Shown in pieces: positions 8,800 to 18,518 of a DNA stretch of 64,000 nt. This DNA is from DATDAW01 sp036524675. Its GTDB lineage: Bacteria; Verrucomicrobiota; Verrucomicrobiia; Chthoniobacterales; DASVRZ01. Within the stretch, counting starts at the first letter, position 1. The number at the start of each line of letters is the position of its first letter. The notes beneath the pieces were generated by a model, which was given only the letters and a program-made list of their open reading frames with translations, was not told the origin of the DNA and made no database searches. The stretch lies in contig DATDBU010000180.1 in the NCBI GenBank assembly GCA_036524675.1, positions 16,397 through 80,396 of the forward strand, written 5' to 3'. The position numbers were made by a program, and so were the translations under genes.

Positions 8800-10734
8800 A
8801 TGAATACCTACCAGCAACGGGGTTTCGTTTTCCTGGCCGCCGCGTCTTTGCTTCCGTTGGCAGCTTTTCTGATATTTACCCGGCTCGACGTCTCCTGGAA
8901 GACTGCTATCATCGCCGGCGGTATTCTTGCCATTCTTTCCCTCCTCGGCGCCTGGGTCGTCGCAGGCATTCTTATACAGCCCATGCGACAACTCGTGGCT
9001 CAATTCGAGCAATTAATCCGCGAGCAGCCTATTACGCCATCCGCTTTGCCCGAGCCACTCGACCGCGTTTGGCTGGGGGTGGAAACTCTCCTTATCAGCC
9101 AGAGGACAGCGCGGGAACACCTCACTCAACTCGTTCGCGAACGCACCGCCGCCCTCGAATCCTCGCGTGAACAGCTCCGTGAAGCCAACAGTCTCCTCGA
9201 AGCTGTCTTTGAAGATAACCCCAATGGCCTTTTGGTCACTGCGCCGGATGGACACACGCTTCGTGCCAGCCGGGCCTGCCGGGAAATCCTCGCCGTACGC
9301 GACGGGATCCGCCTCCCACGGCTCGAGCAGTTCCGCTCCTTTGATCCCAAAGCGTTTGATCGTCTTCTTTCTGAGCCGGGCGCCCAAGTCGAAGTAGAGA
9401 CTCCCACTGGCCGAATCCTGATTTGTGAATGCATCCCGCTTGGCGTCGCTGCTGCCGACACACCAAACGCAATTTTTGCCCGGCTTTGGCTGATGCGCGA
9501 TGTGAGCCGTCAAAAACGACTCGAGAGGCAGCTCATTCAGTCTCAAAAGATGGAAGCTATCGGCTCGCTCGCCGGGGGCATCGCGCACGATTTCAATAAC
9601 TTGCTCACGGTGATCAATGGCCACCTCGAGCTCATTGAGACCGAATCGGAGAATTTTTCTCCGGAACTCAGCCATCACATCGCCCTGGCTTCGGATGCTG
9701 GCCAGATGGCAGCCAGGCTTGTGCGGCAATTGCTCGGCTTTGCTCGCAACAGCGTCGTCACGATTCGTCCCGTATCGGCCAACGGCGTTATCAGAGATAC
9801 CATCACCATGCTCGGAACAACGATTCCACCGCAGATCGAGGTGGAACTTTCTCTCGACGACAATCTTTGGTTGGTCTCTGCAGACGATGTTCAATTGACG
9901 CAGGTGCTAATGAACCTGCTCCTCAATGCGCGCGACGCCATATCAGACCACGGCACCATAACCGTGCGCACCTACAACGCTCCACCGGGAACGCTCCACG
10001 CCCGTCAGGTCGAACCGCCACGCGAGACCGAAGTGCCGCACGAAGCCGGCAGCGTCATCATTGAGGTCGCGGACACCGGCGCTGGCATTCCCGAACACCT
10101 TCGCAAACACGTCTTCGAGCCGTTTTTCTCTACGAAAAATCGCGAGCGCGGTTCCGGGATGGGTCTCGCCATGTGCTATGGGATCGCTCGCCAACTCAAC
10201 GGCTGGATCGATTTTCACACCGAGGTCGATGTCGGAACTCGATTCATCGTCTGTCTGCCGCGAGACACCGCCCCTCAAGCACCTGCACCCGATGTCGCCG
10301 CCCGCCGAAAAACTCAGCCAATTGCAACGATTCCCGCCGCACAATCCAAAACCATCATGATTGTGGATGACGAAATGGACGTGCGCGCCGTTGCCGCCAG
10401 CATTTTACGCCGGTCCGGGTATCAGATCGTCGAAATGGCCAACGGCATTGAAGCATTGGAATACCTTAGAACTCACCCGTCAGAGGTCGAACTCATCCTC
10501 CTCGACATGAATATGCCGAAGCTGAATGGGATCGAAACCCTGCGCGGCATGGCGCGCCTTGGCTGCACCATGCCGGTCATTATTTGCAGCGGCTACATCA
10601 CCGATACCGCTACGCTGACTGCCGAGTACAACGGACAGACCGTGGATACCCTGCAAAAGCCGTTCTTGCTGAAAAACCTCGTTGCCGCCGTAAACCAAAG
10701 GCTAAACCCGGAAAATGTGCCGCTTGGCGCGTAA
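8800..10734 (+). CDS. Hybrid sensor histidine kinase with C-terminal receiver
   Basis: 644 residues. Two N-terminal membrane helices (about 8-26 and 36-58) with almost no periplasmic loop, a HAMP-like linker (QPMRQLVAQFEQL), a PAS-type domain (about 125-235), HisKA with phospho-acceptor H263 in AGGIAHDFNNLLT, HATPase_c (N box NLLLNARDA, G1 DTGAGIP, F box FEPFFSTK, G2 GSGMGLA), then a receiver (about 517-635) with D569 in LLDMNMPK and K620. The input is membrane or cytoplasmic because there is no sensor loop. No partner regulator is adjacent; the receiver may return phosphate or act through a phosphotransfer protein elsewhere. It converges with the DUF6421-like gene, 14 bases apart. Confidence 0.93.
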   Translation: MNTYQQRGFVFLAAASLLPLAAFLIFTRLDVSWKTAIIAGGILAILSLLGAWVVAGILIQPMRQLVAQFEQLIREQPITPSALPEPLDRVWLGVETLLISQRTAREHLTQLVRERTAALESSREQLREANSLLEAVFEDNPNGLLVTAPDGHTLRASRACREILAVRDGIRLPRLEQFRSFDPKAFDRLLSEPGAQVEVETPTGRILICECIPLGVAAADTPNAIFARLWLMRDVSRQKRLERQLIQSQKMEAIGSLAGGIAHDFNNLLTVINGHLELIETESENFSPELSHHIALASDAGQMAARLVRQLLGFARNSVVTIRPVSANGVIRDTITMLGTTIPPQIEVELSLDDNLWLVSADDVQLTQVLMNLLLNARDAISDHGTITVRTYNAPPGTLHARQVEPPRETEVPHEAGSVIIEVADTGAGIPEHLRKHVFEPFFSTKNRERGSGMGLAMCYGIARQLNGWIDFHTEVDVGTRFIVCLPRDTAPQAPAPDVAARRKTQPIATIPAAQSKTIMIVDDEMDVRAVAASILRRSGYQIVEMANGIEALEYLRTHPSEVELILLDMNMPKLNGIETLRGMARLGCTMPVIICSGYITDTATLTAEYNGQTVDTLQKPFLLKNLVAAVNQRLNPENVPLGA

Positions 10735-10748
10735 CCTTCATGGCCAGG

Positions 10749-12821
10749 CTACAACGCCGCTGTCATCTTTTTAAGCAAGTTCAGATGAAAATTCCCCAGC
10801 GGAAATTCATCCGGGTGCACCAGATCGATCCACTTTTTCAGATGCTCCTCGTCGGACACCTCGCGAGCATCCTTCCTCCATTTTGACGCCACGTTGGGCG
10901 CTACGTATCTCGAGATCAGATCGTGTGCCGCGAGCCAAAATGTCATTTTCGAGCAATCCGCTCCGCGGCGGTAAAGTGCTCCCAATTCGTCGCGCAGTTC
11001 GCGAACGGCGTCCGAGAGCAAATCCCAGCGAATCGTCAGCCGGTTGTCATGCCAGAGCAAAACATCCTTTTGATGTAAAAATGAAAACAACAACTGCCCA
11101 CCTAGCGCGTCATAGTTACGCACCCGGTCACCGCTGATGGCGAAACGGAATATCCGGTCGAAAAGCACCGCATACGTCACGTAATGTGCGAAAGAAAATC
11201 CCTCGCACGCGAGCCGTTCCGCTTCGCCAAATGCTCTCAAATCGACACGCAATTCTTCCAGCGAATACATCCAAAATGGAGCCCGTTGCCGGATCATAAA
11301 TGGATCAAAAGGCAACTCACCCAGGCTGTGTGATTTGTCGTGGATCAAATCCCAGAGTCCCGTCGTGTCTCGAATCACTGCCAGAGACTTCAAAAAACAA
11401 TCGAGCTGCGGATGAACCGAAAACTGCGTGAACTGCTGCGCCCTTAACGTATACCGCTGGAGCCGCGCCGCCTCGCGATCGCAGAAAATGATCGCGAAAT
11501 TGTTCGTCGCGCGTTCCTTTAGCGAAATCGTTTCGGGAAACAAGACCGCACATTCGCTGTCATAACCGTCCGTGAAATCGACGAGGTGCCCCGGTACGAA
11601 TTTGTTGTTTCGATACATCGTCCGCTCGAGTTCCGCCAGCCAGTCCGGCCACGGTGTCCGCACTATTAGGGCCTCAAACCGGGTATCTTTCGAGGCGTTG
11701 GGCGTATAGAGCGGACAAACGACCAGGTGCTCCCGTTCGTTTGTCCGGTCGATATGCGGCGAAAACGCCGCCAAAGACGCAGCAAAATTCGGCTTTTCCA
11801 AGCCCGCGTCCGCCCACGACCGAAGATCCGTCCGCACCTGCTCCAAATACACCGTCTGATGCGGAAAATATGATAGTAGTTGCCCGATCGATTCATTAAT
11901 GCCCGGCACCAATGCGGCAGCTGCTTCCTTCATGGACATCGGGACCGACCCATCCGCAGCCTGCAATAGCCGGAGTTGATTGACCGCTTCCTTTAACTGC
12001 TGCCACGCCGACAATCTAACATGCGGGCTTTCTGAGATCAGCACCTGCAGCCGGCCAAAAGCAGGAACCGCGAGCCAGTAAAAAATGTTTCGCCACAGCA
12101 CACGATGATCGTTTTCCTCAAAATGCCGATCGCCGAAAAGACTCGAATCCGCGACCGCAACAACCCTGCCCTTTCCATATTCCGCCTGAGCGATGAGCGG
12201 TGCCACGGGCGGACGTGCCTCCGAAGAAGTCACAAATGCGGCAGTTGCCCTGCCTTCCTCGATACGGCAACTCCCCGTTCGATAAAAGTGCGCACACTCA
12301 ACACCATGTCCTAGGCATTCCTTGTCCACGGCGAAGCCCGGAATCCATGAGGGATTCCCGTTGATCGCATTTGACACGTCTCGAACCGTGTCGTTCTGGA
12401 AGCTAATTCCAAACGGATTAAGCAGCGCATTCAAATTGCTGCCATACTTTTTATGCTCGTACTCTGAAATCACCAGGAGCGCGCCACCTTCGGCCACCCA
12501 TTTCCCGGTGTCTGCAATTTCCCGTTCCGTGAACCGCGGTAAACCGGATCCCGGCACGACCGGCTCCCATTTCGCATCGCACGGGTGAAGAATCGCCAGA
12601 ACGTCCGTGCCTTTCAAAATATCCGAATACAGCGGCTCCGATTCATTTCGCTGAATAGCAAAATCGCGTTCTCCAAGAAACGCTGCAGCTCCCGCGTACG
12701 AAGAAGCTGCCGGATCATGAGGGCTCATCTGAGCGGCAATCTCTGCAGAAGCCGACCAGCTCTCCGAATGCATTTCATCGAACAACACCCGGACACGCCT
12801 GTGATAATCCGTGGCTCTCAT
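10749..12821 (-). CDS. GATase1-like domain fused to a DUF6421-like domain
   Basis: About 690 residues, no signal peptide or membrane helix. The N-terminal 250 residues look like a DUF4350/GIFT-type class I amidotransferase fold without the catalytic Cys-His-Glu set (GGALLVISEYEHKKYG; GKGRVVAVADSSLFG). The C-terminal 410 residues match what I recall of DUF6421, known mainly from actinobacteria (FVPGHLVDFTDGYDSECAVL, GELPFDPFMIRQR). A candidate metal site is H494-D-K-S-H498 followed by EELRVDL (E522, E523, D527), numbered from ATG 12821; this resembles the H-x3-H plus downstream Glu layout of gluzincin metallohydrolases, with Asp after the first His. TTG 12848 would add nine residues. Function unknown. 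Confidence 0.6.
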   Translation of the reverse strand: MRATDYHRRVRVLFDEMHSESWSASAEIAAQMSPHDPAASSYAGAAAFLGERDFAIQRNESEPLYSDILKGTDVLAILHPCDAKWEPVVPGSGLPRFTEREIADTGKWVAEGGALLVISEYEHKKYGSNLNALLNPFGISFQNDTVRDVSNAINGNPSWIPGFAVDKECLGHGVECAHFYRTGSCRIEEGRATAAFVTSSEARPPVAPLIAQAEYGKGRVVAVADSSLFGDRHFEENDHRVLWRNIFYWLAVPAFGRLQVLISESPHVRLSAWQQLKEAVNQLRLLQAADGSVPMSMKEAAAALVPGINESIGQLLSYFPHQTVYLEQVRTDLRSWADAGLEKPNFAASLAAFSPHIDRTNEREHLVVCPLYTPNASKDTRFEALIVRTPWPDWLAELERTMYRNNKFVPGHLVDFTDGYDSECAVLFPETISLKERATNNFAIIFCDREAARLQRYTLRAQQFTQFSVHPQLDCFLKSLAVIRDTTGLWDLIHDKSHSLGELPFDPFMIRQRAPFWMYSLEELRVDLRAFGEAERLACEGFSFAHYVTYAVLFDRIFRFAISGDRVRNYDALGGQLLFSFLHQKDVLLWHDNRLTIRWDLLSDAVRELRDELGALYRRGADCSKMTFWLAAHDLISRYVAPNVASKWRKDAREVSDEEHLKKWIDLVHPDEFPLGNFHLNLLKKMTAAL

Positions 12822-13134
12822 CGCCAATTCTAATTCGCCAGCAATCAACCGTCAAAAAAGCGGCTCGAATCCGTTTCAACCTGCGTGCGGGCTGGGCGGC
12901 GACGGCCTGCCGGCACCGAGCCGGAAACTACTAATTATTAAAAACCTTTCTTTTTCCCTTGCCTCATTTTGCGCCGTTTTGATATCGATGCCGCGCATAC
13001 GGCTTGCTTTCGCAAGAAGGGCCTCTTCCGAGGCAACGAAGGGAATCAACACAATCAACAGCATTCGACCAGCCCCCTGCAGCCGATCATCCGGCCACAA
13101 GAGCTCTGGCGATTAAGTAGTCAGAATTATCATC
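12822..13134. other. Divergent intergenic region
   Basis: 313 bases between the DUF6421-like gene and the subtilase gene. It must hold both promoters. There is an AT-rich stretch at about 12927-12965 (TTATTAAAAACC and neighbours). No tRNA, repeat family or confident promoter could be assigned. A 74-codon minus-strand frame here has no recognisable features. Confidence 0.4.
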
Positions 13135-16100
13135 ATGAAGAATAGAACCAATCGGCGAAGAAGCTCCTTTTCCACTATCATCGGCACCTGCGCGGCGTGG
13201 TCCCTGGTGGCAGGCTATTTTGCGACCACCTGGAATGCGGCAGCAGACGTGCTGACCAGCACTAACCTGGATGCTGCTGTCTATGACGAAAGCAGTGGCA
13301 TTCACGAGTTCGATTTCTCAAGTTTTTCGGCATACGACGGGACAAGCATCACAGATGTCAGCATATCGCTGACCTTTTCAAAGGCGCCAGACGACCCGTT
13401 TTCAGCTCCCTTTTACGATGAGATTAACATCGGACTGCTGAGTCCCGATTTTTCCGCCGGTGTGTGGCTCATTCCGCAAGGATCGTTCGACTGGGGCGCG
13501 GACGGCGACGCCTTCACAGGAACCCTTGTGCTTAGCGATCTTGCCCCAACCCCCGTTAACATCGATTTCAACAAGCCTCAATCGGGAACGTTTCAGCCGA
13601 TCGAAAGCCTGAGTTTATTCACGGGCACTTTATTCGCTTCATCCGCGTCAGTTCCCTGGTCGCTGTTGGTTGAGGACACCCTGGCGGGGGCACCTCTGAC
13701 CTTCGAGTCGGCGACCTTGTCTCTCACAGTCATTCCCGAGCCCAGCACATGGGCGCTCGCCGGAGTCGGACTTGCGGCTCTTTTCCTTTCCGGCACGCGC
13801 CGGAGAAGACTTCGCCACCGCTCAGTTCCAAGCCTGATTTTGGCCGGAGCAGTGGTCACTTCGACAGTTTCAGCTATCCAAGCACAGACCACCGGCAGCC
13901 CCTCCCGAAGCGCCCTTCCCCGGCCGGTCTCGTTGATGAGACCACCCGCAATCAAAGGGTCTAACAAAGATCGTGTCCCCGCCCCGATGGCATTCCAGCA
14001 ACCATTAAACGTGCGAACGGGTGAAGTGAATGTGGTCGTCCAGCTGTCCAACGAGGACTCAACTGCCGTCGCCAGGATCAAAGCAGGCGCGGCTGGCCTT
14101 TCCGCGAATGCACAAAAATCTCTCTCTCGAAGGCTACAGGTCGCGCAAACGGCTCTCAGCCCAAAACTTAGCGCTCTCGGTGCTCGCGAAGTGGGTCGAA
14201 TGAAACACAGCCTCAACGCGCTCATCGTCGCGGTTGACGCGTCAAAACTCCCTGCCATCCGGCGGATGGCAGGAGTTAAATCCGCAAGAATCGTGAACGA
14301 CTATCAACTCCACCTCTCCGAAACGGTGCCGTATATTGGCGCAACAGCGCTTCAAGACATTGGCGTGACGGGTGCTGGCGTTACGGTGGCTGTTTTGGAT
14401 TCGGGCATCGATTACACACACAAGAACCTGGGCGGGCCGGGCACAGTCGCCGCTTACAACAAGGCGCATGCAAATCCAGCTGTAATCACTCCGGGCACTT
14501 TCCCCACTGCCAAAGTGATCGGCGGTTACGACTTCGTAGGCGAATCCTGGCCGGACACTCCTCTTTCGAGTGATCCCAACCCCATCGATTTCAACGGCCA
14601 CGGCACTCATGTTGCCGACATTATTGGAGGCAAAAGCGTCGACGGAACGCACAAGGGCGTGGCGCCAGACGTCAGCTTGTACGCCATCAAAGTCTGCAGT
14701 GCGGTAGCGACCTCTTGCAGCGGCGTCGCCCAGCTTTTAGCCGTTGAATATGCGCTCGATCCGAACGGAGATGGAGACACGTCGGACCACGTGGATGTTA
14801 TCAACCTTTCCCTCGGCGCCAGCTACGGCCAGATAGAAGACGATGGCAGCACATCTTTGGCAAATGCTGTAAAACTTGGCGTCGTCGTAGTCGCTTCTGC
14901 AGGCAATTCAGCTGATCGTCCGTATATTGTCGGCTCTCCATCTTCAACACCAGAAGTCATCAGTGTCGCTCAAACCACCGTCCCGAGCGCGAAAGCATTT
15001 CCGCTGGTGATCCAGCCGGGCAGTTCCGCATCCGGAACGTATCCCAATACGAATACCGTCGATTGGGCTCCGGTAGCCGGAACGTTGACGGCTCCGCTGA
15101 TTTACGGCGGCCTGGGCGGTGGTCCCAGCACACTGCCTCCGGGAACGACCGAGGCCGACTTTGCCGGAAAGATCGTCCTGGTGGATCGCGGCAGCTACAA
15201 TATCAGCTCAAAAGTCGACTACTTTGCAGATTTGGGGGCGCTCGGTGTCGTATTGGCGAACAATGCGGCAGGCGATCCACCCTCGTTTAGCTTCGGAGGC
15301 AGCTACAACGGCACCCCGTTCAATCCCATTCCGACCATCGTCATCACCAGCACACTTGGTTTCGGTTCAACAAGTCCGCTACGTGTCGCTCTTGCTGCAG
15401 GTCCCGTGACGGCAACGATCTCCGACGCCAACGCAGTCAGCCTGGCAGGTGCAATGGCCAGCACTTCGTCCCGCGGGCCAAGCGTCAGCTATAACGAAAT
15501 CAAGCCTGACATCGGCGCCCCAGGGGCGTCGGTCTCCGCGCTCGTTGGAACAGGGACCGGCGAAGAGGCTTTCGGGGGAACATCCGGCGCGGCTCCTATG
15601 GTTGCAGGCGCCTCTGCTTTGCTCCTCCAAAAATTCCCCGCCGCCACGCCTCTCGACATCAAGGCGCGCCTGATGAATTCTGCGTATCGCAACATCGTCA
15701 CCAATCCGCAGACGGCACCGGGAGTTCTGGCGCCAATTACGCGCATAGGCGCCGGCGAAGTTCGGGTCGACAAAGCGGCTGCCTTGAAGACGACCGCCAT
15801 AGTTCTGGGCGAAAGAAGCGCTCCGAGTCTGTCCTTCGGTTTCCATCGCGTGGTCGCGCCTAAAAATGTCACCAAAACCGTTGCAGTTAGAAACTATGCC
15901 TCGTCCAAGCGCACTTACGAAATTGCCTCGAGCTTTCGCTATGCAAATGACGCGGCAAGTGGAGCTGTAACAATAAATCTCTCGAAATCCTCATTAACCG
16001 TTCCTGCAAACGGCACCGCAAGTTTCGACGTAACAGCACGGATTACCCCGGCCCTGTTGCCGGACTGGACCTTGAACGGTGGTAGTCTGGGAGGCACTGG

Positions 16101-16989
16101 ATCGCTGCTACAAACGGTCGAATTCGACGGCTATGTAACAATCAAAGACGCCATCGACACTGTAGCGTTGCCATTCCAAATCCTGCCGCACAAAGCGGCC
16201 GGGACCCGTGCGCCCAGCAGCCGACTCGTGATCAACGGCACATCCGGAAGCACTGTCATTTCAAACGCACCGAGCGCTACGGCGGGATACGCGGACGTGT
16301 TTTCGCTCATCGGAACAAGCCCGCGCGTGCCGACGGCCTGGCTGCCGACACCAGGATCTAATTATGCTCTTCCCGACGTCCAAAATGTTGGCGTCCGTCT
16401 CGTTGATTTTGGCTCCAGCGGCTACGGACTCCAGTTTGGTATCTCGTCCTGGGGCACGGACGCGCATCCGAACTACCCCAAAGGGTACATTATCGACATC
16501 GATACAACTGGAGATAGCAACCCGGACTACACGGTATTCAATGCGGAACTCACCGGATTCGGCGCCACCGGTCAAAATATTGTCGCCGTTGGCCCTTACG
16601 GGAGTCCTTCGGGAACCGTTCGATTCTATAACAATGCGGATCTGAACTCGACGAATACGTTCATGAGCGTTCTGTTCTCCGATCTGGGCGGAATAACCTA
16701 CGCAACGCCGCTCACGGTTTCGGTATACGCGTGGGATAACTATTTCACGGGCTATTTTACAGATGGCATCGAGAATATGCGTTATACGCCGGTCTACCCG
16801 AAATTCCTGCCCGCAGCCTGGAGCTTCACGATTGCACAGAATGCGAATGCGACTTTGGGAGTCCTCTACGATCCGCTGTCCGAAATCGATTCGCCCAGCC
16901 AGACGGGTCTGCTCTTGCTTCTCGATGACGCCAAAGAAAAAGTGGAAGCTCAAGCGATCACTGTGACTACTTCGCAGCCGACTCCATAA
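13135..16989 (+). CDS. Subtilase with a leading beta-domain and internal PEP-CTERM segment
   Basis: 1284 residues in one open frame. Residues 1-37: signal peptide. 38-198: beta-sandwich like the P-domain of proprotein convertases. 201-229: a canonical PEP-CTERM tail (PEPSTWALAGVG, hydrophobic to 220, then RRRRLRHR). 231-250: a second hydrophobic segment ending SAIQA|Q like a signal peptide. About 296-395: inhibitor-like prodomain. 415-880: S8 peptidase with D422 (VLDSGID), H492 (GHGTHVAD), oxyanion N591 (SAGNS) and S817 (GGTSGAAP), interrupted by a PA insert (about 650-770). The remainder is beta-rich (fn3-like and unknown). PEP-CTERM normally ends a protein; here no internal start codon follows it, so both modules are one polypeptide. 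Confidence 0.88.
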   Translation: MKNRTNRRRSSFSTIIGTCAAWSLVAGYFATTWNAAADVLTSTNLDAAVYDESSGIHEFDFSSFSAYDGTSITDVSISLTFSKAPDDPFSAPFYDEINIGLLSPDFSAGVWLIPQGSFDWGADGDAFTGTLVLSDLAPTPVNIDFNKPQSGTFQPIESLSLFTGTLFASSASVPWSLLVEDTLAGAPLTFESATLSLTVIPEPSTWALAGVGLAALFLSGTRRRRLRHRSVPSLILAGAVVTSTVSAIQAQTTGSPSRSALPRPVSLMRPPAIKGSNKDRVPAPMAFQQPLNVRTGEVNVVVQLSNEDSTAVARIKAGAAGLSANAQKSLSRRLQVAQTALSPKLSALGAREVGRMKHSLNALIVAVDASKLPAIRRMAGVKSARIVNDYQLHLSETVPYIGATALQDIGVTGAGVTVAVLDSGIDYTHKNLGGPGTVAAYNKAHANPAVITPGTFPTAKVIGGYDFVGESWPDTPLSSDPNPIDFNGHGTHVADIIGGKSVDGTHKGVAPDVSLYAIKVCSAVATSCSGVAQLLAVEYALDPNGDGDTSDHVDVINLSLGASYGQIEDDGSTSLANAVKLGVVVVASAGNSADRPYIVGSPSSTPEVISVAQTTVPSAKAFPLVIQPGSSASGTYPNTNTVDWAPVAGTLTAPLIYGGLGGGPSTLPPGTTEADFAGKIVLVDRGSYNISSKVDYFADLGALGVVLANNAAGDPPSFSFGGSYNGTPFNPIPTIVITSTLGFGSTSPLRVALAAGPVTATISDANAVSLAGAMASTSSRGPSVSYNEIKPDIGAPGASVSALVGTGTGEEAFGGTSGAAPMVAGASALLLQKFPAATPLDIKARLMNSAYRNIVTNPQTAPGVLAPITRIGAGEVRVDKAAALKTTAIVLGERSAPSLSFGFHRVVAPKNVTKTVAVRNYASSKRTYEIASSFRYANDAASGAVTINLSKSSLTVPANGTASFDVTARITPALLPDWTLNGGSLGGTGSLLQTVEFDGYVTIKDAIDTVALPFQILPHKAAGTRAPSSRLVINGTSGSTVISNAPSATAGYADVFSLIGTSPRVPTAWLPTPGSNYALPDVQNVGVRLVDFGSSGYGLQFGISSWGTDAHPNYPKGYIIDIDTTGDSNPDYTVFNAELTGFGATGQNIVAVGPYGSPSGTVRFYNNADLNSTNTFMSVLFSDLGGITYATPLTVSVYAWDNYFTGYFTDGIENMRYTPVYPKFLPAAWSFTIAQNANATLGVLYDPLSEIDSPSQTGLLLLLDDAKEKVEAQAITVTTSQPTP

Positions 16990-17007
16990 CCCGTCTAAGC
17001 CTGGAGC

Positions 17008-17041
17008 AATCGCCGCAGCTGACTTGCCAGCTGCGGCGATT
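17008..17041 (+). terminator. Strong stem-loop after the subtilase gene
   Basis: AATCGCCGCAGCTG (17008-17021), loop ACTTGC, CAGCTGCGGCGATT (17028-17041): a perfect 14-bp stem. It lies 19 bases after the stop codon. The following sequence TTGCATTTTC is only partly T-rich, so it is a probable rather than classical intrinsic terminator. Confidence 0.65.
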
Positions 17042-17069
17042 TGCATTTTCATCTGCATTCGCACTATCC

Positions 17070-17732
17070 GTGTTAATCTCGTTTCAGATCCTCAAGAGCC
17101 TGCTACTTCTCCTAGTTCTTCCAGTGTGGATGGCACATGGCCAACTCACATGGACGGCCAAATCCGCCTCCGCGAAAGTTTTTTCGGACGCAGGCACTGC
17201 AATAACCGATTTTTCTTTTAAAAACGCGGGAAAATACAATATCCGTCTGCTGGAAATTCAGCCGGATTGCCATTGCACGGCAGCCTCCACTTCGGCGTCC
17301 GTTATCGAGCCGGGCAAAACGGGGTCAGTCAAAGTCGTTTTCTCGATTGGGGATCGGATTGGCAAACAGCTCCAAACCATCAAAGTCATTACGGATGATC
17401 CGTCTGCGGAATCGACCGTACTCATCTTTGAAATCGATATCGAAACGCTCGCAAATGTTGCGTCGCGTTTTGTCTATTGGACCCGGGGTGAAAAGCCGGA
17501 ACCGAAAACAACAAATATCCTCCTTCGCCAGGACAAAGGTGTTTCCCTCGAAGGCGTTGATCCGGGCGGCAACGCTTTTTCTGTCCGCATTATTCGCGGA
17601 ACAAACGGCAAGGAACCCGCTCTGGAAATCACACCTGTCTCTACGGAGCACAGAGTTCTTCAATCGATCCGGATCAAAGCACAAACGCAGCGCGGGACGA
17701 TTGAATTTCCCGTCATCGCAAGAGTTCTCTAG
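17070..17732 (+). CDS. Secreted DUF1573 protein
   Basis: 220 residues. N-terminal hydrophobic segment (FQILKSLLLLLVLPVWMAHG) is a signal peptide; then an Ig-like DUF1573 domain with the family pattern FSFKNAGKYNIRLLEIQPDCHC, where TA follows and VIEPGKTGSVKVVFS comes next. The second half is another beta domain. DUF1573 proteins occur widely in Bacteroidota and PVC bacteria as envelope proteins of unknown role. The start is GTG 17070, shortly after the subtilase terminator stem. It converges on the ccoP-like gene with 9 bases between the stops. Confidence 0.75.
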   Translation: MLISFQILKSLLLLLVLPVWMAHGQLTWTAKSASAKVFSDAGTAITDFSFKNAGKYNIRLLEIQPDCHCTAASTSASVIEPGKTGSVKVVFSIGDRIGKQLQTIKVITDDPSAESTVLIFEIDIETLANVASRFVYWTRGEKPEPKTTNILLRQDKGVSLEGVDPGGNAFSVRIIRGTNGKEPALEITPVSTEHRVLQSIRIKAQTQRGTIEFPVIARVL

Positions 17733-17741
17733 CCGTCTCGT

Positions 17742-18518
17742 CTAATGCGGTGCGGCTGCCGGCGCCGGGCCGGATTCCTTGCCCCCGGGAAGCGGCGCTG
17801 TTTCGGGGATGGCCCGAACTTCGGATTCGTTCCAGGATTCGGCGCGGCTCGCAAGTTCAGCCCGGAGAGCCGCTACTCCTTCAGGGCTAACATCGGAAGC
17901 TTTATTGCCCCATTCATTGCGAACGTAGGTCAGAATGGCCGCGATTTTTTTGTCGTTGAGCGAAGCTTCCCAGCCGGGCATCTGGCCGTTGAAACTTTGG
18001 CCGTGAATGGTGAGCGGGCCCTGCAGACCTTTAAGGACAATCGATACCAGCCGGCGTTCTCCGCCAACGACAAACTCCGACCCGGCAAGCGGCGGATACT
18101 GTCCAGGCACGCCCTGTCCAGTGGACTGGTGACACGCCTGGCAGGTGCCGGTGAAAAGAGATTTACCAAGCTCAAAGGGCGTTTTTTCAACCTCAGGCGC
18201 AGCACCACCGCCTGTCGGCGATTTGGGAAAATACATAGCGGCGGCTGTGTCGCGCTCACTGAAAACGTCGTTCCGGAAGCCACCACCGAATAGAAACAAG
18301 TAGCCGCCGGACCAAAAGAGCAGGACGCAGAAAAAGACGGTGAGCCAGTTTGGAAGACGTTTGTTCTGTCCTTCGTAAGCGGGCTCACCTTTCTCCCGGG
18401 CGATCGCGCCGTGCAAGGAGCCAACATCGGCCGCCTCGTTGTAATCCATCCGGCCTTCCATTTCGTGCTTCGGATATTTCTGCGGAATGAGGTATTCCGG
18501 GATCTTGTGTTCGCTCAT
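17742..18518 (-). CDS. CcoP-like membrane monoheme cytochrome c
   Basis: 258 residues. A CcoP-like N-terminal region (DYNEAADVGSLHGAIAREKG), one membrane helix (LPNWLTVFFCVLLFWSGGYLFL), then one cytochrome c domain with CQACH and a likely axial Met in NGQMPGWEAS. True CcoP has two heme domains; this has one, then an Ala/Pro-rich tail. ATG 18518 overlaps the ccoO stop (ATGA). It is the last gene of the long respiratory cluster and probably passes electrons from ActE or the CcoO-like protein. Confidence 0.82.
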   Translation of the reverse strand: MSEHKIPEYLIPQKYPKHEMEGRMDYNEAADVGSLHGAIAREKGEPAYEGQNKRLPNWLTVFFCVLLFWSGGYLFLFGGGFRNDVFSERDTAAAMYFPKSPTGGGAAPEVEKTPFELGKSLFTGTCQACHQSTGQGVPGQYPPLAGSEFVVGGERRLVSIVLKGLQGPLTIHGQSFNGQMPGWEASLNDKKIAAILTYVRNEWGNKASDVSPEGVAALRAELASRAESWNESEVRAIPETAPLPGGKESGPAPAAAPH

